From positions 1 through 11,836 of the forward strand of contig DVMB01000007.1 in the NCBI GenBank assembly GCA_018715225.1: 11,836 nt of DNA, given 5' to 3'. The notes under the pieces were generated by a model that was given only the letters and a program-made list of their open reading frames with translations, was not told the origin of the DNA and made no database searches. Below, in pieces: positions 6,534 to 11,836 of the stretch. Source of the stretch: Candidatus Onthoplasma faecigallinarum. GTDB taxonomy: Bacteria; Bacillota; Clostridia; Christensenellales; UBA1242. Position 1 is the stretch's first letter. Each line of letters begins with the position of its first letter. The position numbers and the translations under genes are program-made.

Positions 6534-6560
6534 AAAAATTTCCCCACATTGTAGGGAAAT
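6532..6560 (-). terminator. Intrinsic terminator of the CoA-transferase gene
   Basis: On the minus strand a stem ATTTCCC / GGGAAAT (arms 6554-6560 and 6538-6544) leads into seven T (6538-6532). It lies between two convergent genes. Read on the plus strand, the hairpin is followed by AAATAAATTTAC without a clean U-run, so it would serve the small gene only weakly. Confidence 0.8.
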
Positions 6561-6570
6561 AAATTTACTT

Positions 6571-8142
6571 TTAGACTTTATCCACTAGCGAATAATTCAT
6601 TTTTTCTGCCCTGAAAATTCGCTTGTCCATTATCTTTAGGTCTTTTGCGATTATAGGTTTAAAATCCATTTTGCTCAATATATCACGTTTTAGATCTACA
6701 TTAGGTGCAATTTCTATCAATTTCAAACCTCTGCTTGTCAATTTGAACACAGCACGTTCGGTTACATAGGTAACATCTTGTTTGTTTTTGATGGCATTTT
6801 TCGCAGAGAATGTTATCTGTTGGACTTTCTCTACAAACTTCTTGTTCATGCCTTCATTGTGAATTTTCAAGCCTTTTTTGTTGCTAGAAATTTTGAGTCC
6901 ACCCGATGTAAATGTGCCCATAAACACAATCTTGTGTGTGTTTTGTGTAATGTTGATGAATCCGCCTGGACCGGTGACTCGCTCTCCAAATTTGGATACA
7001 TTTACATTGCCCTCTTTGTCCACTTCAGCTAGACCCAATATCGCAGCGTCCAGCATACCGCCATCGTATAGATCAAACATTGACGCATCTCCAATTATAG
7101 AATCTGCATTGTAAGCGACGCCAAAAGCGACTCCGCTTTGTGCTACTCCTCCAGTGATGCCCGTTTCTATTGACAGCGTCATATCATCTATGCAACCTTC
7201 CTCATTCAGCACATTCGCAACGAGTTCTGGCATGCCGACACCAAGGTTTACAAGGACTCCTTTGTGAAGTTCCATCATGGCACGTCTAGCACATATCTTT
7301 CGCTCGTTCAATTCGATAGGTTTTATTTCATCTAATTCCATTCGACTTTTGCCAACTAAACTAGGAATATGCTTTGGTATATTATAGTCTCCCAAAGATT
7401 TGTCAGGGGTCGCCACAACGACATAATCTACAAGATTGGCTGGAATCAATACATCCTTTGCTTTGAGTGTGCCATATTCTACTATCTTTTCTACTTGTGC
7501 TATTACTATGCCCCCGCTGTTATGCGCTGCGGCAGCCAATTGGAATTGCTCTCCAATGATACCTTCCCATTCTAAGGATAGATTACCTTTCGTGTCGCTA
7601 TATGTGGCTTTTATCAACGCTACATTCATAGGAAAAGATGGGAAAAATAATTTATCTTCTCCGTCGATATTTACCAATTTTACGATAGATTCAATTTGTT
7701 TTGCTTTTTCATTTTCGCAAGCCGCTTCTATCCTTGGGTCAACAAAAGTGTTCAGCCCAACATGAGTTAAAACTCCCGGTTTTTTGCCCGCTATTGCACG
7801 TAAAAGATGAGTGTACACACCTAGCGGAATTCCAAATGCTGGAAATTGATTTTTTCCAATCGCTATACCAAATTTTTTGCCCATGCCAAGATGTGCACAA
7901 ATCGCTTTGCCTACCATTCCCTCTTCACTGAGACAATTCATTCCAACATCATCGTATGTCAAGTTGCCTGGCGATATTCCAGAAGTTACAGTCAAATTTT
8001 TTGGAGATTTCGTCTTCCTATATCTCAACAAAATTTCTTTCAATATTGCCTCAGGCGAACCACTTCCTCCCGAACCACTGATGCCAACTGTGTCCCGAGA
8101 TTTGATGAGCGTCGCAGCAAATTCAGCGGATACTACTTTCAT
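6571..8142 (-). CDS. Family-I CoA-transferase, fused alpha/beta (YdiF / propionate CoA-transferase type)
   Basis: Transfers CoA between short-chain acyl-CoAs and carboxylic acids (acetate, propionate, butyrate, acetoacetate or lactate in characterised relatives), through a glutamyl-CoA intermediate. The single 523-residue chain carries both halves, as in YdiF and Pct. The N-terminal half shows the glycine-rich GISGSGGSGSPEAIL (20-34). The C-terminal half has VNLGVGMPELVANVL (298-312), the catalytic glutamate E326 in SIETGITGGV, and VTGPGGFINITQNTHKIVFMGTFTSGGLKI (389-418), the latter two typical of the family. Substrate cannot be assigned from sequence. It has its own promoter, a GGAGG site five bases from the ATG, and its own terminator. 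A role in fermentative short-chain acid metabolism is an inference from the family. Confidence 0.92.
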   Translation of the reverse strand: MKVVSAEFAATLIKSRDTVGISGSGGSGSPEAILKEILLRYRKTKSPKNLTVTSGISPGNLTYDDVGMNCLSEEGMVGKAICAHLGMGKKFGIAIGKNQFPAFGIPLGVYTHLLRAIAGKKPGVLTHVGLNTFVDPRIEAACENEKAKQIESIVKLVNIDGEDKLFFPSFPMNVALIKATYSDTKGNLSLEWEGIIGEQFQLAAAAHNSGGIVIAQVEKIVEYGTLKAKDVLIPANLVDYVVVATPDKSLGDYNIPKHIPSLVGKSRMELDEIKPIELNERKICARRAMMELHKGVLVNLGVGMPELVANVLNEEGCIDDMTLSIETGITGGVAQSGVAFGVAYNADSIIGDASMFDLYDGGMLDAAILGLAEVDKEGNVNVSKFGERVTGPGGFINITQNTHKIVFMGTFTSGGLKISSNKKGLKIHNEGMNKKFVEKVQQITFSAKNAIKNKQDVTYVTERAVFKLTSRGLKLIEIAPNVDLKRDILSKMDFKPIIAKDLKIMDKRIFRAEKMNYSLVDKV

Positions 8143-8163
8143 TTACCCCTCCATATATAATTT

Positions 8164-8193
8164 ATAATAACACAATTCGACAAAATTTATCAA
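8164..8193 (-). promoter_or_regulatory. CoA-transferase promoter (extended -10)
   Basis: On the minus strand TTGATA (8188-8193), 18 bp, TATTAT (8164-8169), with TGTGT immediately upstream of the -10 as at secG and pgk. The leader of about 15 nt contains GGAGG. Confidence 0.6.
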
Positions 8194-8213
8194 TAAAAAT
8201 GATTTATTTCAGC

Positions 8214-8241
8214 AAAAAACTACGCATATGCGTAGTTTTTT
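8214..8241 (-). terminator. Intrinsic terminator of the acyltransferase gene (perfect palindrome)
   Basis: The 28 bp are a perfect inverted repeat: 12-bp arms A6-CTACGC / GCGTAG-T6 around an ATAT loop. It begins 2 bp after the acyltransferase stop codon. On the minus strand the six T of the 3' arm (8219-8214) form the U-run. By symmetry it could stop transcription in both directions. Confidence 0.85.
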
Positions 8242-8243
8242 AA

Positions 8244-9860
8244 CTATTTTGTTTTCTTAGTTGTCGTCTTTTTTACTGAGGTTGATTTAGTAGCAGTTGC
8301 AGCCTTTTTAGTTGCTGGTACTTTCGTTTTTGTTGAAGTGCTAGCAGTCGTTTTTGGTGCAACTTTTGTTGATGCTGCCTTAGTCGTTTTCTTTGTTGAA
8401 GTTGATTTAGAAGTTGTAGATTTTGCAGTTGATTTTTTCTTTGGAGCAACTTCTTTTTCTTCTATCTCTTCTGGTTTTTCTTCAGTTTTTACTGGAGCAG
8501 ATGTTGTAGCTTCGTCAACTACTGTAGCTGGAACGCTCTCCCCATTAGTTGTAGCCATAGCAACTTTTTCTGTCCTGATTGTATTATTTTTCCTGATGAC
8601 GAATTTGTCCATCAAGAATTTGACAATACAACCTAAAACAATTGATATTGCAGTAACTACCCAGAATACTTCTGCCCAAGAATAAGGAGTGGCTGGACTC
8701 GTCCCTCTAATTTCAACATAGAAATAGATGAATGGCATGTGCAACATATAGATATACAAAGCTGATCCGCCAAGATAATCTAATACTTTAGCAGTATATT
8801 TGTTGTTCAACAAGCCAGTGATATAATCTTTGTTCAATAGTGTTAGACCAACCAACAAAATGCAAAGCAAGTGAATAGTTGTTCTGTATGTCCAATTGTT
8901 AGATGTTACAGTACTTGCGTTATTGATAATATATTCACCTGCAAGCCAGTTTGGATTGATGGTAAACATTACAACCAATACAGCGACTACTAGATATAAG
9001 ATAGTCAAGAAAACTTTTGCAGTAACACCGTAATTGAGTTTCTTCAATTTTTCTACAGCGTAATACAAGATTACACCACCGCACATACCTAATAGTACGA
9101 ACAATAGTCCATTGTTGAAACCAATAACGCCTGTGCTAACAGCTGAACCTGTAACAGCTGGGTTTGTAGAATATTGTTCGCCAAAAGTTGAGAATGCAGC
9201 TTGAGAAGCACGAGTACCATTCCAAGCCCACCATCCGCCAAGGAATACGAAAATGCTTGGTGCGATGAAACCTACAAATACATCTTCATTTTTGCACATA
9301 AAGAAGTAAATTAGGTAAGAGCAAATAAGTAATCCAGATATGAACCACATTGCTCCGTTTGCTTGACTATATGCTGCTGGATAACCTGCAGAATACAATC
9401 CTAAAAATTCCCATAAGCCATTAAATACAGAATTTATAGCATATGCGAATGAACTGCCTTGGAATATTGCTACAGATATAACCCCAAGCAAAATTCCCAA
9501 TGCTAAAACTGGAAGTAATGCTTTGATTCTACCCCATAGATATTCCCAAGAACGACTGCTAGCACTCCTTGCAGCATATTCAGGATTGGCTTGTAATCTC
9601 TTGAAATGCTTAACCAAGAAATAACCTGCAGTCAAGGTGAATACAAAAAGTATTTCGCCTGCGCCAGCCATCCAATCAGCAGCTTCTATGATCCCAGCCA
9701 TTGCTCTAGGAGCTAGAATCGTACCGATGTGATAACCGACAATTGCAATTGCGAAGAAAAAGCGCCAAAATTCTATTGCGTGATTTTTCTCCTTCTTTTG
9801 AACAACAGTTTGTACGCTTTGCGTTTGAACTGGCTGTTCATCAACGATTTCTTTTGTCAT
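8244..9860 (-). CDS. Acyltransferase-3 family membrane protein with Lys/Thr/Ala-rich tail
   Basis: An integral membrane O-acyltransferase of the Acyltransferase_3 family, whose members acylate carbohydrates such as peptidoglycan, exopolysaccharide or lipid-linked sugars. The 538 residues comprise a polar N-terminus (1-28), the family signature E30-FWR-...-VGYH (H44 matching the conserved histidine), about ten hydrophobic segments to about 420 with WFISGLLICSYLI (172-184) and YIYMLHMPFIY (369-379), and a tail at about 425-538. The tail is low-complexity: first acidic (EEKPEEIEEKE), then rich in Lys, Thr, Ser, Ala and Pro like histone H1 or AlgP-type proteins. There is no SGNH domain as in OatA, and the acceptor is unknown. 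The gene has its own promoter and terminator. AGGGGG four bases before the ATG supports the start. Confidence 0.85.
   Translation of the reverse strand: MTKEIVDEQPVQTQSVQTVVQKKEKNHAIEFWRFFFAIAIVGYHIGTILAPRAMAGIIEAADWMAGAGEILFVFTLTAGYFLVKHFKRLQANPEYAARSASSRSWEYLWGRIKALLPVLALGILLGVISVAIFQGSSFAYAINSVFNGLWEFLGLYSAGYPAAYSQANGAMWFISGLLICSYLIYFFMCKNEDVFVGFIAPSIFVFLGGWWAWNGTRASQAAFSTFGEQYSTNPAVTGSAVSTGVIGFNNGLLFVLLGMCGGVILYYAVEKLKKLNYGVTAKVFLTILYLVVAVLVVMFTINPNWLAGEYIINNASTVTSNNWTYRTTIHLLCILLVGLTLLNKDYITGLLNNKYTAKVLDYLGGSALYIYMLHMPFIYFYVEIRGTSPATPYSWAEVFWVVTAISIVLGCIVKFLMDKFVIRKNNTIRTEKVAMATTNGESVPATVVDEATTSAPVKTEEKPEEIEEKEVAPKKKSTAKSTTSKSTSTKKTTKAASTKVAPKTTASTSTKTKVPATKKAATATKSTSVKKTTTKKTK
8247..8450 (-). 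repeat. Low-complexity coding repeat (KKTT/STKS-type tail)
   Basis: The last 68 or so codons of the acyltransferase are degenerate runs of Lys, Thr, Ser and Ala (for example STTSKSTSTKKTTKAAS). At DNA level these are imperfect short repeats on the GTTGATTTAG / GTTGTCGTC theme of the plus strand. Such tracts often vary in length between strains. Confidence 0.6.
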
Positions 9861-9878
9861 TTTACCCCCTTTTATCCC

Positions 9879-9899
9879 TAACTAAGAAAACGTTAGTTA
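9879..9899 (-). promoter_or_regulatory. 5'-end stem-loop of the acyltransferase mRNA
   Basis: TAACTAA and TTAGTTA form a perfect 7-bp inverted repeat with a 7-nt spacer, lying between the promoter and the ribosome site. The predicted transcript begins at about its first base, so the mRNA would carry a hairpin at its extreme 5' end. It may stabilise the mRNA, or the DNA dyad may be an operator at +1. Confidence 0.5.
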
Positions 9900-9904
9900 T
9901 AGAA

Positions 9905-9934
9905 ATTATGTGCAAAAAAAATAAAAAAGTCAAT
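9905..9934 (-). promoter_or_regulatory. Acyltransferase promoter
   Basis: On the minus strand TTGACT (9929-9934), an 18-bp T-rich spacer, CATAAT (9905-9910). The -35 touches the last base of the upstream gene's stop codon and coincides with the 3' arm of that gene's candidate terminator. Confidence 0.65.
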
Positions 9935-9960
9935 TATTTTTTATTTTTTTTGACTTTTTT
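9911..9960 (-). terminator. Candidate terminator of the YcxB-like gene, merged with the next promoter
   Basis: An 11-bp perfect stem, AAAAAAGTCAA / TTGACTTTTTT (arms 9950-9960 and 9923-9933), encloses a 16-nt A-rich loop on the minus strand and is followed by more T. The 5' arm encodes the protein's Lys/Asn-rich end. The stem has few G-C pairs, so efficiency is uncertain. Confidence 0.5.
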
Positions 9961-10491
9961 GTTTTTTTCTACTAATATTTCTTTCAAATTTGCAAACGCT
10001 AAATAACTTTTGTTAGTCATACATTGTTTTTTTAGAAGCAAGACATATTCTTCTTTGAATACTAAAAATATATAATCTTTTTCTATTTTTATACTGGTCA
10101 AATCATTCAAAGAATAAAAATTTGACCCTAAAATTTTTTCTTTGATGAAGAATGTTTCTGTAATGGTGTCTTTATCATAAAGCACTTTTACTTTTGTAAC
10201 CTTGCTCAAATTAGAAGAGAGAAAATACTCTTTTTGCTTTTTTAGTGCGGACCAAAGTGCAATCTTGTCCACCATGAAATATGCCACAATCAACAAAATG
10301 CTTGCAACTCCTATCGCCCAATTATTATTCCTTTGTATTATCGCACCAATCGACACCATGACGCCAAAAATTGTAATGACAACGACCAATAATGTAACAA
10401 TGTTTGTCTTTCGTTTGTTTTTCACTTTGAACAAATATTTTGACGCTGCCAAATTGTCCTCTAATTCATAATTGTAATCACATTCACCCAT
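9934..10491 (-). CDS. Two-TM protein with YcxB-like C-terminal domain
   Basis: A 185-residue membrane protein. The N-terminus (GECDYNYELEDNLAASKYLFKVKNKRK) resembles the start of YcxB-like proteins, which lead with a short 'Y-x-LxEDN' strand before two membrane helices. Helices here are about 30-52 and 58-79. A cytoplasmic beta-rich segment follows (KVKVLYDKDTITETFF..., FYSLNDLTSIKIEKDYIFLVF), the part corresponding to the YcxB C-terminal domain, then a Lys-rich end. YcxB-family function is not known to me. It is bounded by the trpS terminator upstream and a merged terminator/promoter downstream, so it appears monocistronic. No Shine-Dalgarno precedes the ATG; an extended -10 lies six bases upstream, suggesting a leaderless mRNA. 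Confidence 0.7.
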   Translation of the reverse strand: MGECDYNYELEDNLAASKYLFKVKNKRKTNIVTLLVVVITIFGVMVSIGAIIQRNNNWAIGVASILLIVAYFMVDKIALWSALKKQKEYFLSSNLSKVTKVKVLYDKDTITETFFIKEKILGSNFYSLNDLTSIKIEKDYIFLVFKEEYVLLLKKQCMTNKSYLAFANLKEILVEKNKKVKKNKK

Positions 10492-10497
10492 ATAAAT

Positions 10498-10526
10498 ATA
10501 TTATCAAAATAAGTTTTAAAAGTAAA
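10498..10526 (-). promoter_or_regulatory. YcxB-like gene promoter, leaderless type
   Basis: On the minus strand TTTACT (10521-10526), 17 bp, TGA-extended TAATAT (10498-10503), six bases, then the ATG at 10491. The architecture TTTGATAA.AT-N6-ATG is almost the same as at rnr. Confidence 0.6.
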
Positions 10527-10552
10527 CAAAAATCAATTCATAAAATTAATAC

Positions 10553-10583
10553 AAAAAAGGAATTAATTGAAATAATTAATTCC
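10553..10583 (-). terminator. Intrinsic terminator of trpS
   Basis: GGAATTAATT / AATTAATTCC form a 10-bp perfect stem with a 5-nt loop, followed on the minus strand by six T (10558-10553). The trpS stop codon lies in the 3' arm. Confidence 0.85.
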
Positions 10584-11606
10584 CATATTTGTCTTTAGTT
10601 TGATCAAGTTTTTGAAAGCAACCTCTCTTGCTTTTTTCGTACCCGCTCTCAATATTTCAAATATTTTATCCGTATCTTTTTCTAATTCTTTTCTTCTTTC
10701 ACGAATTGGCTTAATCAAATCTTGCAAGATATTATTCAAAAATTTTTTAATTTTCATATCCCCAAGTCCGCCACATGTATAATGAGCTTTCAATTCGTCT
10801 AAATTCTTATATTCTGGCAAATATTTTTCGAAATCTTCAGGTTTAGAAAACACATCAAGATATGTGAATACCACATTCCCTTCTACTTTGCCAGGGTCTT
10901 CAACATGAACATGATCTGGGTCGGTGTACATTGAAAATACTTTTGTCCTGATCTCTTCTGGTTCATCACTTAGGTATATGCAGTTTCCTAAACTCTTGCT
11001 CATCTTCGCTTTGCCATCTATCCCGACTAGGCGATAGCAATTTTCATTCTTAGGTAAAACCGCCTTTGGCTCAACTAATGTATCACCATACAAATTATTG
11101 AACGAACGGACAATCTCTCTTGCTTGTTCTATCATAGGTAATTGGTCATCGCCTACAGGAACAATAGTTGCATTGAAAGCAGTTATATCCGCCGTTTGAC
11201 TGACTGGGTATGTCAAAAAACCCATAGGTATATTGTTTTTAAACTCTTTGCTCTTCAACTCTTCTTTTACGGTTGGGTTTCGCTCTAGTCTCGCCAAAGT
11301 TACAAGGTTCATATAATAGAAAGTAAATTCAGTAAGTTCACTCACTTCACTTTGGATAAAAAAGGTGACTTTGGTTGGGTCTAGTCCAACAGCCAAATAG
11401 TCAAGCATCACTTGCAGGACATTGTCTTTTACTTTTTGCACATTGCCAAAATTGTCCGTCAGTGCTTGTGCATCGGCTAGCATGATATAGAAATTGTCGT
11501 ATCCGCCTTTTGCTTGCAACTCTAACCTGCTCTTCAAACTGCCTACATAATGCCCTAAATGTAATTTCCCCGTTGGTCTATCCCCTGTCAAAATAATATT
11601 TTTCAT
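10563..11606 (-). CDS. trpS: Tryptophanyl-tRNA synthetase
   Basis: Charges tRNA-Trp with tryptophan using ATP; a class I synthetase acting as a dimer in the cytoplasm. The length of 347 residues is normal. The HIGH-type motif is HLGH (16-19) within GDRPTGKLHLGHYVGSL, the KMSKS loop is intact (201-205), and the family's LADAQALTDN (43-52), GDDQLPMIE (152-160) and the C-terminal anticodon-binding helices are present. The ATG has AAGGAG seven bases upstream. Upstream is a Trp-codon leader ORF and terminator (11678-11828), which would make synthesis respond to tryptophan or charged tRNA-Trp. A second, weaker promoter after the terminator may give basal expression. No T-box is visible. Confidence 0.98.
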   Translation of the reverse strand: MKNIILTGDRPTGKLHLGHYVGSLKSRLELQAKGGYDNFYIMLADAQALTDNFGNVQKVKDNVLQVMLDYLAVGLDPTKVTFFIQSEVSELTEFTFYYMNLVTLARLERNPTVKEELKSKEFKNNIPMGFLTYPVSQTADITAFNATIVPVGDDQLPMIEQAREIVRSFNNLYGDTLVEPKAVLPKNENCYRLVGIDGKAKMSKSLGNCIYLSDEPEEIRTKVFSMYTDPDHVHVEDPGKVEGNVVFTYLDVFSKPEDFEKYLPEYKNLDELKAHYTCGGLGDMKIKKFLNNILQDLIKPIRERRKELEKDTDKIFEILRAGTKKAREVAFKNLIKLKTNMGINYFN

Positions 11607-11623
11607 TTTATCTCTCCTTTAAT

Positions 11624-11652
11624 ATAATATCTAAAATCAAATTTATTTGCAA
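11624..11652 (-). promoter_or_regulatory. Possible trpS-proximal promoter
   Basis: On the minus strand TTGCAA (11647-11652), 17 bp, TATTAT (11624-11629), lying between the attenuator and the trpS ribosome site. The -35 matches consensus at four of six bases. If active, it would bypass the attenuator. In DNA this AT-rich a chance match is quite possible. Confidence 0.4.
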
Positions 11653-11677
11653 ATATAATAATTCTTAAAATATAAAT

Positions 11678-11724
11678 AAAAAAATGAAATACTATCACTA
11701 TTATTGCTATATGACAGTATTTCA
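11678..11724 (-). terminator. Attenuator terminator upstream of trpS
   Basis: On the minus strand a 14-bp stem (5' arm 11724-11711, 3' arm 11698-11685) starts with TGAAATACT / AGTATTTCA, continues through GTCA / TGAT and a final U-G pair (two wobble pairs in all), and closes on a 12-nt loop. Seven T follow (11684-11678). It sits 72 nt before the trpS ATG with no coding gene between, so it can abort trpS transcripts. Confidence 0.82.
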
Positions 11725-11780
11725 AAAAGGTACAAAATTATAAGTTAAAAAATAAACAAAAACTGAAACATATAGCAGAT

Positions 11781-11828
11781 TTATATGTTACGCCAGCACC
11801 ATGAGTTTTTGTTTATAATTATATTCAT
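11781..11828 (-). CDS. Putative trpS leader peptide with Trp-Cys-Trp
   Basis: A 15-codon ORF, MNIIINKNSWCWRNI, ends in TAA. Trp codons are at 11801-11799 and 11795-11793, a density hard to expect by chance in such AT-rich DNA because TGG is rare there. It lies about 175 nt before trpS and just before the alternative hairpins and terminator, the position of a leader peptide whose translation reports Trp-tRNA supply. No Shine-Dalgarno fits in the eight bases visible upstream. Those bases plus the ATG (ATATTTATATG) equal the start region of the YcxB-like gene exactly, where a -10 ends six bases before the ATG. The leader is therefore probably leaderless, with its -10 mostly just outside the window. 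Confidence 0.68.
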   Translation of the reverse strand: MNIIINKNSWCWRNI

Positions 11829-11836
11829 ATAAATAT

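Larger units (their letters stand above)
11678..11828 (-). promoter_or_regulatory. Predicted tryptophan-responsive transcription attenuator of trpS
   Basis: On the minus strand three mutually exclusive pairings are visible. (1) Protector: a 13-bp stem joining leader codons 5-9 (11816-11804) to 11764-11752, enclosing an 8-bp hairpin AACATATA / TATATGTT (11789-11782 with 11774-11767). (2) Antiterminator: GCTATATG (11776-11769) with CATATAGC (11713-11706), then CAGT/ACTG (11765-11762 with 11718-11715) and TTT/AAA (11760-11758 with 11722-11720). (3) The terminator at 11724-11678, whose 5' arm and loop are consumed by pairing 2. A ribosome stalled at the Trp codons would break pairing 1 and leave 11776-11758 free for pairing 2; one reaching the stop codon would cover that segment and allow termination. 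The mechanism is inferred from these pairings and known amino-acid operon attenuators. Confidence 0.72.

Noticed and set aside
6778..8167. Several plus-strand ORFs over the CoA-transferase
   Set aside because: All are shadows of a full-length, motif-complete minus-strand gene, and none has a supporting start site.
8214..8241. 28-bp perfect palindrome as a mobile-element end or operator
   Set aside because: It is adjacent to a stop codon with terminal A6/T6 runs and a GC-containing stem, so an intrinsic terminator is the simpler explanation.
8338..8685. Plus-strand 115-codon ORF rich in Val/Phe
   Set aside because: It is the antisense shadow of the Lys/Thr/Ala repeat tail of the acyltransferase; its composition is explained by the repeats, and there is no ribosome site.
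11640..11836. A T-box riboswitch upstream of trpS
   Set aside because: I find no GGTGG-ACCGCG T-box core and no AGTA specifier-domain motifs. GGTGCTGGCG (11791-11800, minus) is only superficially similar and lies inside the Trp-codon leader ORF.
1..11836. CRISPR array, tRNA/rRNA genes, insertion sequence or prophage
   Set aside because: I saw no regularly spaced repeats, no tRNA-like cloverleaf segments, no transposase or integrase motifs and no paired terminal repeats flanking a coding block.

Overview
The window is AT-rich DNA with Gram-positive style signals: sigma-A type promoters with extended -10 elements, GGAGG-type ribosome binding sites and U-tailed hairpin terminators. Gene content and order (pgk-tpiA-gpmI, then secG-rnr) point to a low-GC Bacillota, probably an uncultured Clostridia- or Mollicutes-like lineage. 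Tryptophan is read from TGG and TGA is not used as sense, so the genetic code looks standard. Nearly all genes lie on the minus strand; the only supported plus-strand gene is a small membrane protein at 6348-6533.

Layout from left to right. 1-1114 is the N-terminal half of RNase R, cut by the window edge. 1293-1589 is SecG, with its own promoter and terminator. 1656-1886 is a 76-residue two-TM protein. 1931-5295 is a glycolytic operon (pgk, tpiA, gpmI, transcribed in that order) in which gap and eno are not adjacent. 5358-6244 holds an ArsR-type regulator followed by an unrecognised, possibly degenerate nitrilase-like protein, divergent from the plus-strand small gene. 6571-8142 is a fused family-I CoA-transferase (YdiF/propionate CoA-transferase type). 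8244-9860 is a membrane acyltransferase-3 protein with a long Lys/Thr/Ala-rich tail. 9934-10491 is a two-TM YcxB-like protein. 10563-11606 is tryptophanyl-tRNA synthetase.

The most interesting region is the right edge (about 11678-11828), upstream of trpS. It contains a 15-codon ORF on the minus strand with a Trp-Cys-Trp run, then mutually exclusive RNA hairpins, then a strong intrinsic terminator. A 'region 2' segment can pair either with the leader-peptide region or with the 5' arm and loop of the terminator. This is the layout of a ribosome-mediated, tryptophan-sensing transcription attenuator, whereas trpS in Bacillota is usually T-box controlled.

A second theme is the use of two kinds of start. 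secG, pgk, tpiA, gpmI, the CoA-transferase, the acyltransferase, the plus-strand small gene and trpS have clear Shine-Dalgarno sequences. rnr, the 76-aa protein, the ArsR gene, the nitrilase-like gene, the YcxB-like gene and apparently the trpS leader peptide have none. In these, a -10-like element lies only 5-8 nt before the ATG, as expected for leaderless or nearly leaderless mRNAs.
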